Source of the DNA: Pseudoalteromonas viridis | GTDB lineage: Bacteria; Pseudomonadota; Gammaproteobacteria; Enterobacterales; Alteromonadaceae | Length of the DNA: 64,000 bases | Direction: 5' to 3' | Assembly: GCF_017742995.1 (NCBI RefSeq) | Contig: NZ_CP072425.1 | Span: 1,984,001 to 2,048,000 of the forward strand | Shown here: positions 1-9,234 of the stretch, piece by piece | How positions within the stretch are numbered: position 1 is the stretch's first letter | Layout: each line of letters starts with the position of its first letter | Notes under the pieces: model-generated | Database searches by the model: none | What the model saw: the letters and a program-made list of their open reading frames with translations, nothing else | Told to the model about the DNA's origin: nothing | Position numbers and translations under genes: made by a program

Positions 1-721
1 CTGCGATTAGACCCGCTTTTGCCTCGGCAACGCCAAATCCAATCAGGTCTTGTGTGCCAAATTGCTGGCAAAGCAAATGGGTAGCTGTATCCAGATCAAA
101 CTCCCAATCCGGACGCCGTCTGGCCCCTTTTACTTGCTCAAGTACTAGCAAATTACTGAATGATTCGGGGTAGAGCAGCTCTGCCGGCTGTAATCTTTGC
201 AGCGTGGACGTCAGGGCTTCGTCGGTGGCCAGTTCAACAATGTTAAAGCGTCCGGAGTTGATATCTAAGTAAGCGACACCATACTGCTGCTTGTCTTGCC
301 ACAGCGCAGCCAACAGGTTGTCCTGACGCTCTTGCAACAGGGCTTCATCGGTCACAGTACCCGGCGTGACGATGCGTACTACTTTACGTTCAACTGGCCC
401 TTTACTGGTGGCAGGGTCGCCAACCTGTTCACAGATAGCGACAGACTCGCCCATCTGCACCAGCCGAGCGAGGTAATTCTCAACAGCATGATAAGGGACG
501 CCCGCCATTGGGATCGGTGCACCGCCTGCTTTCCCTCGATGTGTTTGTGAAATGTCCAGTAACTGGGCGGCGCGAATGGCGTCATCAAAGAACAGCTCGT
601 AGAAATCACCCATACGATAAAACAGCAGAATATCCGGGTGTTGCGCTTTGATCCTAAGATACTGCTGCATCATAGGGGTTTGTTGTTTTATAGTATGTTC
701 GGAATAAAGATCTAACGACAT
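1..721 (-). CDS. mutS: DNA mismatch repair protein MutS, N-terminal part (runs off the left edge)
   Basis: Reading leftward from the ATG at 719-721 gives an open frame to the window edge, about 240 residues. It begins MSLDLYSEH and contains [11 protein letters not shown], the mismatch-contact motif of MutS domain I, in which the Phe and Glu stack on the mispaired base. Further on are [18 protein letters not shown] and VRIVTPGT, which are strongly conserved in the MutS connector region. The ATPase and dimerisation parts lie outside the window. MutS recognises mismatches and recruits MutL. It is divergent from pncC with only 24 bases between the start codons, so the two promoters must overlap. 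The mutS / pncC-recA arrangement is typical of gammaproteobacteria. Confidence 0.96.
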   Translation of the reverse strand, partial: MSLDLYSEHTIKQQTPMMQQYLRIKAQHPDILLFYRMGDFYELFFDDAIRAAQLLDISQTHRGKAGGAPIPMAGVPYHAVENYLARLVQMGESVAICEQVGDPATSKGPVERKVVRIVTPGTVTDEALLQERQDNLLAALWQDKQQYGVAYLDINSGRFNIVELATDEALTSTLQRLQPAELLYPESFSNLLVLEQVKGARRRPDWEFDLDTATHLLCQQFGTQDLIGFGVAEAKAGLIA

Positions 722-745
722 TACTTATACCTAAAGGAAATGAGT

Positions 746-1237
746 ATGGAGCTTCATACTGAGATAGCCGGACTGGCGGCACAATTGGGGGCTATTCTAA
801 CGAATAACGGCCTGACAATCACTACCGCGGAATCATGTACTGGTGGTGGTATTAGCTATGCGCTGACGGACACCCCAGGTTCATCAGCTTATATTGAGCG
901 ATGCTTTGTGACTTACAGCAATGAGGCAAAGGTTCAACTGTTGGGCGTTACGCACGATACCTTAACTGAGTTTGGTGCGGTCAGCCGGCAAACCGTTGAT
1001 GAGATGGTACAGGGGGCGGCGAAAGCGGCGCAGGCAGATGTGGCGATAGCGGTTTCGGGTATTGCAGGCCCGGGTGGTGGTACACAAGACAAGCCGGTTG
1101 GTACTGTATGGTTTGGCTTCTATTTACAGGGTAAAGTACTGTGTGAAGCGTGTCACTTTGCCGGAAATAGAGCCGAGGTTAGAAAGCAAGCTATTGAATT
1201 TTCTATTAGAAAAATTATTTCTCTGCTAAATGCTTAA
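746..1237 (+). CDS. pncC: Nicotinamide-nucleotide amidase PncC (CinA C-terminal domain family)
   Basis: 163 residues from the ATG at 746. An ATG at 740 is in frame, but AAGGAA at 734-739 touches it, whereas it is about 7 bases from 746, so 746 is preferred. The protein has the stand-alone CinA C-terminal fold: TTAESCTGGG with the catalytic Ser near the N-terminus, GAVSRQTV in the middle, and the glycine-rich AVSGIAGPGGG followed by KPVGTVWFGF. The family deamidates nicotinamide mononucleotide to nicotinate mononucleotide, recycling the by-product of NAD-dependent DNA ligase. It lies immediately upstream of recA, as in many gammaproteobacteria. recA has its own SOS promoter, so the two genes are not strictly co-regulated. 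Confidence 0.93.
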   Translation: MELHTEIAGLAAQLGAILTNNGLTITTAESCTGGGISYALTDTPGSSAYIERCFVTYSNEAKVQLLGVTHDTLTEFGAVSRQTVDEMVQGAAKAAQADVAIAVSGIAGPGGGTQDKPVGTVWFGFYLQGKVLCEACHFAGNRAEVRKQAIEFSIRKIISLLNA

Positions 1238-1244
1238 ATTAAGC

Positions 1245-1272
1245 TTGATACTGTAATTCCATACAGTATACT
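1245..1272 (+). promoter_or_regulatory. recA promoter overlapped by a LexA (SOS) box
   Basis: A -35 element TTGATA (1245-1250) and a -10 element TATACT (1267-1272) are separated by 16 bases. Between and overlapping them lies TACTGTAATTCCATACAGTA (1249-1268), which has the CTGT-N8-ACAG core of the gammaproteobacterial LexA box in a near-perfect palindrome. The arrangement matches the E. coli recA promoter. LexA bound here would block RNA polymerase directly, so recA should be induced by DNA damage. The site starts 7 bases after the pncC stop codon. Confidence 0.93.
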
Positions 1273-1302
1273 TGTCGTCAATACGCTAGATTGGAGAAGC
1301 AA

Positions 1303-2355
1303 ATGAACGATAACAAACAAAAAGCGCTCGACGCTGCATTGTCTCAGATTGAAAGACAATTTGGTAAAGGCTCTATCATGAAACTGGGCGACAGCCAGGC
1401 ATTGGATATTGAAGCCGTTTCAACCGGATCTTTGGGGCTGGATATTGCTTTGGGTATCGGTGGCTTGCCAACTGGTCGTATTGTAGAAATCTATGGTCCT
1501 GAATCATCAGGTAAAACCACCCTGACGCTGCAAGCCATTGCAGAAGCTCAGAAGCAAGGCAAGACATGTGCCTTCGTTGATGCCGAACACGCACTGGACC
1601 CGGTTTATGCAGAAAAGCTGGGCGTTAATGTAAACGATCTGCTTGTGTCTCAGCCTGATACGGGTGAACAAGCGCTTGAGATCTGTGACATGCTGGTACG
1701 CTCAGGTGCGGTAGATGTAGTGGTGGTTGACTCCGTCGCTGCACTGACGCCTAAAGCGGAAATTGAAGGCGAAATGGGTGATACCCACGTTGGTTTGCAA
1801 GCACGTTTGATGTCTCAGGCTTTGCGTAAACTGACAGCCAACATTAAGCGCTCAAACACTCTGTGTATCTTCATCAACCAAATTCGTATGAAGATTGGTG
1901 TGATGTTTGGTAACCCGGAAACCACGACTGGTGGTAACGCACTTAAGTTCTATGCGTCAGTACGTTTGGATATTCGTCGTATCGGCTCTGTGAAAGAGGG
2001 CGACGAGGTTATCGGTAACGAAACCCGCGTGAAAGTAGTTAAAAACAAAGTAGCGCCGCCATTTAAGCAAGCTGAATTCATCATCATGTACGGTGAAGGT
2101 ACATCTAAACAGGGTGAGCTTATCGACCTGGGTGTGAAGCACAAGCTAGTGGATAAAGCGGGTGCCTGGTTTAGCTACAATGGCAACAAGATTGGCCAGG
2201 GTAAAGCAAACTCGATTAAGTTCCTGAAAGAAAACACGGCAATTGCAGACGAGATTGAAGGCAAGCTGCGTGAAATGCTACTGCTTCAGGCAACCATTAA
2301 GCCAGAAGAGGGCGAAAGCCAGGGTCTGGCGGATGCAGAAGACCTGGAACTATAA
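1303..2355 (+). CDS. recA: Recombinase RecA
   Basis: 350 residues starting [13 protein letters not shown] at ATG 1303, with GGAG at 1293-1296. A TTG at 1291 is in frame, but it precedes the ribosome site and is rejected. Walker A is GPESSGKTT (residues 65-73), the MAW motif [10 protein letters not shown] follows, Walker B is VVVVDS, and the L2 loop region carries [22 protein letters not shown]. The acidic C-terminal tail ends DAEDLEL. RecA forms the ATP-dependent strand-exchange filament and activates LexA self-cleavage. The usual partner recX is not found downstream; the next recognisable sequence is an IS66 remnant. Confidence 0.98.
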   Translation: MNDNKQKALDAALSQIERQFGKGSIMKLGDSQALDIEAVSTGSLGLDIALGIGGLPTGRIVEIYGPESSGKTTLTLQAIAEAQKQGKTCAFVDAEHALDPVYAEKLGVNVNDLLVSQPDTGEQALEICDMLVRSGAVDVVVVDSVAALTPKAEIEGEMGDTHVGLQARLMSQALRKLTANIKRSNTLCIFINQIRMKIGVMFGNPETTTGGNALKFYASVRLDIRRIGSVKEGDEVIGNETRVKVVKNKVAPPFKQAEFIIMYGEGTSKQGELIDLGVKHKLVDKAGAWFSYNGNKIGQGKANSIKFLKENTAIADEIEGKLREMLLLQATIKPEEGESQGLADAEDLEL

Positions 2356-2370
2356 CGACTACTAGCGTAG

Positions 2371-2410
2371 CGGAGCACTCAGCAGTTCATATGGGTGCTC
2401 CTTTTGTTTA
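2371..2410 (+). terminator. recA transcription terminator
   Basis: GGAGCAC (from 2372) and GTGCTCC (to 2401) form a 7-bp stem, followed by CTTTTGTTT. It starts 16 bases after the recA stop codon. Confidence 0.75.
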
Positions 2411-2573
2411 TGTGAAACATGACGCGTTTACCTAATTGACTGGCTTTGAAAGTACTGGCTATAGTAGTCTCCCAATATTGCTCGCTTTTTTCATCGCTTT
2501 TATAACTCATGACTGCGTTCAGGCACATTATGTGTTGTTCTGAGCTCACCTCATTTAGTCTTTCCAGTACCAA

Positions 2574-3576
2574 CTAGCCCAATCCCGAAAGACATTGCCA
2601 CAGCCAGTTTGCTGAGCCAAATCATCACCAGTAAATATCAATATGGCTTACCGCTGTATCGGCTGTAAAGTCTGTTCAAGCAATATGGTATCGGACTGAG
2701 CAGGCGGGCGATGGCGGACTGGATGTTCCGCTGTGCCGGTTTATTTAAACCGCTTTACGACAGGCCGCACGAAGTATTGTTACAACAACCGGTACTGGAT
2801 GGCGATGAAACCACGATTAAGGTGCTGAAAGAGGATAAAAGTTATATGTGGCTGTATTGCTGCGGCACGAACTCGTCTGCGCCAGAGGCAGCATCCCCAA
2901 CACGCCCTGTTCGACTATCAAAATAGCCTAGCGGGGCGCTGTCCTGAGGCATTTTTACAGGGTTACAACGGCTATCTGCAAGTAGGTGGTTATGCAGGTT
3001 GCGAACAAACACAAGCGACACTGGTTGGTTGTTGGGCGCACGCAAGACGCAAGTTCAAAGAAGCTGCGGATGCGCAAGTCAAAGGCAAAACTGGTAAAGT
3101 CGACTGGGCGCTCAACCATATTCAAAACTATATCGGGTTGAAACGGCGCACAAAACAGCAAGTGCTGAAGTGCGGCAAGCTGCGCGGGCACAACAAAGCA
3201 CACCGCTGCTGGCACAGTTTAAAACTTGGTTAGATAAATCCGCGCAAACGGTAGTGCCAAAATCAAAGCTAGGTGAAGCCGTCCATTACACGCTAAGACA
3301 TTGACCGAAACTCATTCGATACCTTGAAGACGGCCTGTTAAGCATGGATAACAATCGTGCGGAACGTGCCATTAAACCGTTCGTCATAGGCCGAAAGAGC
3401 TGGCTGTTTAGCTTCACCATAAGTGGCGCTGAGAGTAGCGCAATCCTCTACAACGTGATCGATACAGCCAGAGCAAACGGCCACACCCCATTCGACGTGT
3501 GATGTATTGCTTAAACGCATTAGCTCAGCCACAGTGCGATATCAACAGTTTACCGCCCTGGCATGTTAGCCTCTAG
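2574..3576 (+). pseudogene. IS66-family transposase (TnpC type), decayed remnant
   Basis: Pieces of one IS66 transposase can be read in successive frames. They are IATASLLSQIITSKYQYGLP near 2595-2655, MADWMFRCAGLFKPLYDRP and VLDGDETTIKVL near 2711-2830, then in another frame FLQGYNGYLQVGGYAG and VGCWAHARRKFKEA near 2950-3070. Next come [20 protein letters not shown] near 3345-3405, and finally the family's terminal stretch with LPPWHV ending at a TAG (3574-3576). At least three frame changes (near 2880, 3125 and 3500) and two in-frame stops (near 2668 and 3302) are present, so it cannot make an active enzyme. The N-terminal coiled-coil and zinc-finger part, the accessory tnpA and tnpB genes and clear terminal repeats were not found. 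This is an old insertion behind recA. Confidence 0.88.
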
Positions 3577-4012
3577 GTGTAATTCGCTGCACGCTTACGT
3601 ACCTGTCAGCTTTCCTTACCTGCTGCTCTGAATTAAGAAAATGCCACTGATAATATTGTATAAAAACATCGATACATGTTTGATATCAGATGAAATTTGG
3701 TCTGACAGATTGTGTACTTAGCTGGTTAAGGCTAAGTCGGTGAGGGCTTCGGGGGAAAATTAGGCTGTCAGTATGTCGCATCGATATGAGATATAAAAAT
3801 TGCTTAATGTGGGCCCAGGTAGTCCAAATCCTTTGATGATACTTTGTGCTTAGTCGAGCAGGGCATGTCTATATCAGCTGTAGTTGTGTTTAGCTGGCTC
3901 ATACAGTAATTGGCGTCATTCGTAATGATTAATAAAACGCACAAAGACGCCTTTTACACGGAAAATAAAAAAGCCGCGTAAAACGCGGCTTTAATTCAGT
4001 TTACTTTAGTGA
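3577..4012. other. Intergenic stretch without a recognisable gene
   Basis: About 435 bases between the IS66 remnant and the reverse-strand lipoprotein gene. Apart from the hairpin at 3968-3993, no open frame with a plausible start, no tRNA-like fold and no repeat shared with the rest of the window was seen. It may include decayed flank of the insertion sequence. Confidence 0.6.
3968..3993. terminator. Terminator of the surface lipoprotein gene, possibly bidirectional
   Basis: GCCGCG (3973-3978) and CGCGGC (3984-3989) form a GC-rich stem with loop TAAAA. It is preceded by a run of A and followed by TTTA, so a U-tract follows the stem in the leftward direction. Confidence 0.85.
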
Positions 4013-5974
4013 TTAGTTACCACCGGTACCTGTAACTGGCTGCTCAGTGATAGTACACGTTACTGGGATATCAAGCGTTGCAGCTGTAGTATTAGCTTCA
4101 ATTGCTTGAGTGAACCAAGTGTTGTTGTTCGGGTTCTTATAACGAACAGTGTAAGCTGCAGAATCCCCACCTTCCAGTGTTACTTCGAACTGACCTGAAG
4201 GGTAGAACGTCTTAACGAAGCGACCACCACGGAACAGTTGAGCAATAGTTGGTGTAGAAACCGGTGTTGCAGGAATGTCACCAGCGTCATTGTTTGAACA
4301 CACGAACTGAGGAGTCAATGGTTTAACAATGTTGCTTGCTGGAGCAGTGGTTAGCTGCAAGGTACCACCATCTAGGTCACACAGGTCAGTGAATTGTACG
4401 CCTGATGCTGTACCATTATCGTTTAGGTCTAGAGTTGTGCCATCTGCCAGAGTAGCACCATCCAGAATGTTCACGCCATCTTTCATCATTTTCAGTTTAA
4501 CTGGGAATGAAGGAGGGTTTCTGAAAGTACCTTTTGCAAGATTAGTGCGGTTGTATGCGCCAATCAATAGACGGTAGCTGTTAGCTTCAACCAGTACATC
4601 TGCATATACTTGGCTGTCGTTGCCGTTTGAATCTTTGATGTCAAAGCTTAAACGACGATTATCACACTTATCAGCACCGATGATGTAAGTGAAGAAGTCC
4701 AGGTTCCAGTAAGATAAGTGGTTAACCGATACTGCAACGTTGTGTGTAGTTGCATTAGCGTCTGCATCTGCTTGAACGACGCCATAGCTTTCGAAAGACC
4801 ATTTACCAGCATCTTCGTCGTAGCTCCAAACAGGGAAAATATCGTTTACTTCAATTTTTTCTGGTGCAACTGATTTAGTACAAACACCGTTTTTGAACAT
4901 GCCAGTGCCGTCAGCTTCAGCTGCCGCTTTGATTGCCGCTGCATCAGATGGGTCGCCTGTGAAAGTCATTGGACAGGTGTTTGAGGTGTTCTTGTCAATC
5001 TTCATTGCAACTTTGATGCTACCGCCATCGAAGTTGTCAACTTTATTGTTGTTTTCGTCAACCAGCTCGATTGCAACAAAACCACCGGTCGCGAATGAAC
5101 CTTCACGGTTAGTCGTGTCATTTTCAGCGACTGTTAGGCCAAGACCACCCGGGAAAGCATCAAGAGAAGAGTCTTGTGTAGCGACACTGTCGGCTTCAGA
5201 AGTTGAACGAGTCGCTTCGTTACCAAAGTAAGCTACAGTCAGGGTAGGTACTGATTGAAGCGGTTGATTGTCTTTGTCCAGGAATTTTGTGCCGTTATCC
5301 AAAGTAACCGATACACCACCGGCTGCTTTGTTAGTGTTCTTAGCAGCATCAAGATCTTTGCTCAGAGTAATGCTGTCCGCACCGTTGAGTGCCAGACCAC
5401 CGTCTGCAGTGTAAGACGTTGTTACGCCGTCGCCTGCAAGTTCGGCAAGTGTGCTTGTGGTCGCAATGATAGGTGCTGCACCGTCCGCTTGCTCAAGCGT
5501 ACGTGCTGTCAGACGAATTTGGTCTGCAACGTCTGCAGCATCTGTTGTAATTTCAACAGTACCTGAGTTTGACAGGAAGCCGTCTGCTGTTATGACAAAA
5601 TCAAAGGATAGGCCTGCTGCTGGGATAGTTTCTACTGTAAACGCGAATGAACCGCCAGTAGCAACTTTGTCTTCGTCAGTTAATGTTGCGCCTGCTGTGT
5701 TTAAAACGCTGGCAGCATTGTTGCTGGTGAAGTTGATTGAGGCACTTACTTCGTCGCTAAGAGGTTTGCCTTGCGAGTCAGTTACAACAATTGAAAAAGA
5801 ACCAGCTTGTTTTTCAACAACCTGATCTGTAGGAGGAGTAACAACTTTCTGAGTTGGCTCTGGTGGCGGCTTGATGTCAACGTTATTGTCATTGTCGCTA
5901 AAGCAGCCTGCTAAACTAACCGTAACACCCAATGCAAGGGCAAGTTTAGTTAGTTTGAATTGTTTGTTTCCCAT
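4013..5974 (-). CDS. Large exported lipoprotein of unknown function
   Basis: 653 residues from the ATG at 5972-5974 (MGNKQFKLTKLALALG). A Shine-Dalgarno-like AAAGG lies about 8 bases upstream. The longer frame starting at 6001 has no such site. The N-terminus is a lipoprotein signal, hydrophobic ALGVTVS then the lipobox LAGC, followed by an acidic flexible linker (DNDNNVDIKPPPEPTQ). The next part resembles an Ig-like beta-sandwich repeat (FSIVVTDSQGKPL, then FDFVITADGFLSNSGTVEI). The remainder is Asp/Asn/Thr-rich, with seven Cys residues after the linker. The composition suggests an outer-membrane-anchored extracellular protein. I do not recognise the family. It is monocistronic, with its own terminator. 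Confidence 0.8.
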   Translation of the reverse strand: MGNKQFKLTKLALALGVTVSLAGCFSDNDNNVDIKPPPEPTQKVVTPPTDQVVEKQAGSFSIVVTDSQGKPLSDEVSASINFTSNNAASVLNTAGATLTDEDKVATGGSFAFTVETIPAAGLSFDFVITADGFLSNSGTVEITTDAADVADQIRLTARTLEQADGAAPIIATTSTLAELAGDGVTTSYTADGGLALNGADSITLSKDLDAAKNTNKAAGGVSVTLDNGTKFLDKDNQPLQSVPTLTVAYFGNEATRSTSEADSVATQDSSLDAFPGGLGLTVAENDTTNREGSFATGGFVAIELVDENNNKVDNFDGGSIKVAMKIDKNTSNTCPMTFTGDPSDAAAIKAAAEADGTGMFKNGVCTKSVAPEKIEVNDIFPVWSYDEDAGKWSFESYGVVQADADANATTHNVAVSVNHLSYWNLDFFTYIIGADKCDNRRLSFDIKDSNGNDSQVYADVLVEANSYRLLIGAYNRTNLAKGTFRNPPSFPVKLKMMKDGVNILDGATLADGTTLDLNDNGTASGVQFTDLCDLDGGTLQLTTAPASNIVKPLTPQFVCSNNDAGDIPATPVSTPTIAQLFRGGRFVKTFYPSGQFEVTLEGGDSAAYTVRYKNPNNNTWFTQAIEANTTAATLDIPVTCTITEQPVTGTGGN

Positions 5975-6217
5975 GATTTTTACCTTTTCCTTTAAATCCA
6001 AGTAAACTGAGAGTAGTCACTAATGCTTTGCAGATGTAAGAGAGCCTTGCCCCGCACGCAAATTAGTGTTTAGAGGATAAGCCCACATTAATTTTTCGTC
6101 AAGTGAACTGCTCGATCTTTATCCAAAATTTCACATAAAATAATAACCTACTGATGTACTTTTAGGTTATCACGTCAAACGTGTTAATAATTCATTTTTC
6201 CTGACAATAATACATAC

Positions 6218-6874
6218 TTATATTTGTGCAAATGCATCGATAAATGCCTGCAATTTAATCATGTCTACGGGCTTTAGGCCGTCTGATGTCCTAACTATTA
6301 ACCCTTTTTCAACAAGCTCGCTGACCACGCGGCGGTAAGCGCGCTCAGTCGTGGCAAAGCGCTCTGCTTCTGCACTGACTGTAGTGTAGGCCCTGAGTAA
6401 TGCTGGATGATTGTTTTCCGCCCTGAGCAAGCAATCTTTCGCAATATTGTAGCTCAGCGGCAACAAGAGCTTGTCGAGGTTGATTTTTTGGTTTTCGGTA
6501 AACTTTGCTGCGATCGTCTGAGCTGTGTACAGGCTTAGCTCAGGTTGAGCCAGGAGCAGTTGTCGCCAATGTTTTAGCTCAATGAGGTTATACTGCACGT
6601 CATTCAGGCAAGTCACTGTATAAATACAGGGTTGGTTATTCAGTGCTTCTATCTCACCTATCAGGGTGTTGTTACAGTCCAGCTGACCTAACAGCAAGCG
6701 GCGGCCATTGCCCACGTCATAGCTAAAAGACACAGTACCACTTCTCACCAGGATCAGCTTTGTGAGTGGTTCATCCTGATGAATGAGCACTTCTTTTTTT
6801 GTGTGCTGAAAACTGTTACCTGCAAAACTGAGCAGTTGTTCCACCAAAGTGGTTGAAAAATGATATTGAAACAT
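6218..6874 (-). CDS. Crp/Fnr-family transcriptional regulator
   Basis: 218 residues if begun at the ATG at 6872-6874 (MFQYHFSTTLVEQLL). The frame is open to 6934, but that start would include the 12-bp palindrome at 6889-6900 and has no visible ribosome site. Residues 20-110 form a cyclic-nucleotide-binding-like beta barrel (EVLIHQDEPLTKLILVRSGTVSF, shown here without its inner turns, and LIGEIEAL). A long helix follows, then a C-terminal winged helix with FATTERAYRRVVSELVEKGLI as the probable DNA-reading segment. There is no Fnr-type N-terminal cysteine cluster. The cAMP-contact residues of Crp are not obvious, so the ligand is unknown. It stands alone, and YeiL-like is a possible relative. 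Confidence 0.82.
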   Translation of the reverse strand: MFQYHFSTTLVEQLLSFAGNSFQHTKKEVLIHQDEPLTKLILVRSGTVSFSYDVGNGRRLLLGQLDCNNTLIGEIEALNNQPCIYTVTCLNDVQYNLIELKHWRQLLLAQPELSLYTAQTIAAKFTENQKINLDKLLLPLSYNIAKDCLLRAENNHPALLRAYTTVSAEAERFATTERAYRRVVSELVEKGLIVRTSDGLKPVDMIKLQAFIDAFAQI

Positions 6875-6886
6875 CTGGATGGCTCT

Positions 6887-6902
6887 TCGGACAATTGTCC
6901 TA
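6887..6902. promoter_or_regulatory. Perfect palindrome upstream of the Crp/Fnr-type regulator
   Basis: GGACAATTGTCC at 6889-6900 is a perfect 12-bp dyad, 14 bases upstream of the preferred start of the regulator gene. Its position suggests an operator, perhaps for autoregulation. This is inference from symmetry and location only. Confidence 0.4.
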
Positions 6903-7171
6903 TTTATTAATTTGTTATGAAGATAGCATGACACTTATCGGTTTCACGCTAACTCACCCGATTGAGAGGCTAAATGCTTTTCACCCCCGTTCCCGTGTTA
7001 GAGCTTATTTCAGGTCCTAATTTCTGTGGGGTTTAGTGAGTTAGCCTTTTTATTCTGTGTTGCTTGCTAAGATGCAAGCCCGCGCTACTATAGTCGGAAG
7101 CTTATTATCCCGCATTTCGACTTTTGGCGTCTACACTGAATAATGCTAACTCAACTGCGAGGAGAGAACAA

Positions 7172-7402
7172 ATGACTTGGGAACTTTTAGGTTACATTGC
7201 GTCTGCCTTTTTAGTCGTTTCTCTGATGATGTCCAACGTGGTCAAGCTCCGCTGGTTCAACCTCGCAGGCTGTATTTGCTTTACCATTTATGGTGTGATG
7301 ATCACGGCCTGGCCGGTGGCGTTGACCAATGGCCTGCTGGCTTTGGTGAATATTTATCATTTGGCTAAACTGCACCGCGCTGATAACAACTCAGCTTCAT
7401 AA
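7172..7402 (+). CDS. Small inner-membrane protein, YgjV-like
   Basis: 76 residues from ATG 7172, with GGAGAG at 7161-7166 as ribosome site. The frame extends upstream to 7124 without such a site. It has three hydrophobic segments: LLGYIASAFLVVSLMMS, FNLAGCICFTIYGVMI and ALTNGLLALVNIYHLAKL. The pattern, a polar SN/K-x-R-W-F turn between the first two helices and LTNGLLALVN in the third, matches the YgjV family of short inner-membrane proteins. The function is unknown. The gene is isolated, between a Crp-type regulator and an amidohydrolase transcribed away from and towards it respectively. Confidence 0.7.
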   Translation: MTWELLGYIASAFLVVSLMMSNVVKLRWFNLAGCICFTIYGVMITAWPVALTNGLLALVNIYHLAKLHRADNNSAS

Positions 7403-7456
7403 AAACACCTATTGCGCGACACTCCCTGTCGCGCTTTGTTGAAAGTCTACACCAGA

Positions 7457-9100
7457 CTAATCTTGTGCATATCGCAGCTGGCCTGCAATCCAGGTTTGTT
7501 TGACCTGAATGTCCCGGATCTCCTGCTCCGGTACTTTAAAATAATCCTTATCAAGCAGGATGAAGTCTGCCCATTTACCTTGCTCCAGGCTCCCTAATTT
7601 AAACTCCTGAAAGGCTGCATAGGCTGCGTCCAGGGTGAACGCCTGCAAAGCTTGTGTGCGTGTCAGTCTTTCGTGGTTGCGCCAACCCTGCTGGGGTTGT
7701 TGTTGTGCGTTCATACGCGTGATAGCTGCGTGTAAACCGTGAAATGGATTGGCCAGCTCCACCGGAAAATCTGACCCTGCCGCCACTTTGCTACCCTGTT
7801 GTAAAAAGGTTTGCCAGGCGTATGCCCCTCTGAGTTGTTCGTCGGTCAGTCTTTGCTCTGCCATATGCATGTCGGAGGTTGCGTGGACGGGTTGCATCGA
7901 CGGTATGATATCCAGCGTTTTAAATCTCGGAATATCCTCTGGTTCCACAATCTGGGCGTGTTCAATTCTGTTTCTCAGCAATTTTCCGCCAGTGGTTTTA
8001 AATACTTTTTCGTAGCTATCCAATACCAATCTGTTGGCGCGATCACCGATGGCATGTGTATGTGCGCTGAAGCCATGCTTTACGGCTTGCGCTATCAGCA
8101 ACTCGAGGTGTTGTGGCTGCTCCAGCATTAACCCCCGATACCCCTGACGATCTTTGTAGTCTTTAAGTAATGCGGCACCACGGCTGCCCAGTGCACCATC
8201 AGCATAAATCTTCACACTGCGAATGGAAAGCATGTCGCGTTTGTCTTTGTAGATGCCTGCTTGCAACATACTATCCAGTTGCGGATCTGCGGCGCTGAGC
8301 ATGGCATAGATGCGCAGCGGCAAGGTCTGGCTTTGTGCCCGGCTCTGGTAGAGTTTCCAGGTTTGTTTGTCAATTCCGGCGTCATGGGTACTGGTTATAC
8401 CTAAGCTCAGTAAGTGTTCGCCGGCTTTGTTCAGAGCCCGATTAAGGTGTGCCGTCGAGGTAGGGGGAATGTGTTTTTTTACCAGGCTTTCTGCTTTATC
8501 AATAAAAACACCGCTCGGATTGCCTGACGGGTGACGCAGGATCTCCCCTCCGGCCGGAGACGTTGTTTTTGCATCAATGCCTGCCAACTTCATGGCCATA
8601 CTATTCACCCAGATGGCATGTCCATCGACCCGGGTCAGCACCACGGGCCGGTCTTTGACATACTTGTCCAAGTCGGCAGCGGTAGGAAAGTCGTTCGGCG
8701 TCCAGCGTGTCTGATCCCAGCCCCGCCCCAAAATCCAGCCTTTTGGATTCTGCTCGCTAAAGGCCACAAGCTGTTGGCCAACCTGTTCCACTGAATTGGC
8801 CTCACGGATATCGAGTCGGGATAAATTATTACCCAGTCCAATTATATGGCCATGTGCGTCAATCAGCCCGGGTAATAAGGTCATGCCCTGGCCGTCGAAC
8901 CTTTGGGCTTTGGGGTATTGTGTAGCGAGTTGTCTGTCGCCTGTTTTGACGACTTTGCCATCTTTAATGACCAGGGTTGCAAAGGATTTGATCTCACCGC
9001 CCCGGGTAGGGCTGTAACCGTTGACGTTGTGTATCAGAGTGAACTGAGCCTTGCTGATCCCACTGAACAAAATCAGCGCCAGGTAAATAAACCGGATCAT
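7457..9100 (-). CDS. Exported amidohydrolase (YtcJ/NfdA-like, amidohydrolase family 3)
   Basis: 547 residues. The N-terminal MIRFIYLALILFSGISKA is a Sec signal peptide, so the enzyme is probably periplasmic. The metal-binding HxH lies in LLPGLIDAHGHI (near residue 80), SVKIYADGALGSRGA holds a typical mid-barrel motif of this subfamily, HTHAIGDRANRLVLD supplies further His ligands and RIEHAQ another. The C-terminal GSDFPVE gives the catalytic Asp. This subgroup of TIM-barrel hydrolases acts on N-substituted formamides or imides; the true substrate cannot be read from sequence. It is divergent from the DUF1543 gene across a 134-base gap. Confidence 0.88.
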   Translation of the reverse strand: MIRFIYLALILFSGISKAQFTLIHNVNGYSPTRGGEIKSFATLVIKDGKVVKTGDRQLATQYPKAQRFDGQGMTLLPGLIDAHGHIIGLGNNLSRLDIREANSVEQVGQQLVAFSEQNPKGWILGRGWDQTRWTPNDFPTAADLDKYVKDRPVVLTRVDGHAIWVNSMAMKLAGIDAKTTSPAGGEILRHPSGNPSGVFIDKAESLVKKHIPPTSTAHLNRALNKAGEHLLSLGITSTHDAGIDKQTWKLYQSRAQSQTLPLRIYAMLSAADPQLDSMLQAGIYKDKRDMLSIRSVKIYADGALGSRGAALLKDYKDRQGYRGLMLEQPQHLELLIAQAVKHGFSAHTHAIGDRANRLVLDSYEKVFKTTGGKLLRNRIEHAQIVEPEDIPRFKTLDIIPSMQPVHATSDMHMAEQRLTDEQLRGAYAWQTFLQQGSKVAAGSDFPVELANPFHGLHAAITRMNAQQQPQQGWRNHERLTRTQALQAFTLDAAYAAFQEFKLGSLEQGKWADFILLDKDYFKVPEQEIRDIQVKQTWIAGQLRYAQD

Positions 9101-9234
9101 GACAGGAATTTCCTTGTGTTATTTTATTCATTTAGCAACCAATACCGCATTTTGCCCGAAAAAGACATTGAACTGAGACAGAAAAAGCGCTGTGATACCA
9201 TAATCGGGAGAATGTTCTTTTTATAGGGTCAATA

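Noticed and set aside
2379..2573. 64-codon reverse open frame after recA
   Set aside because: It overlaps the recA terminator, has no ribosome site and no recognisable domain.
5255..5825. Forward open frames of 103 and 124 codons opposite the large lipoprotein gene
   Set aside because: They are antisense shadows; the reverse frame has a signal peptide, lipobox, terminator and ribosome site.
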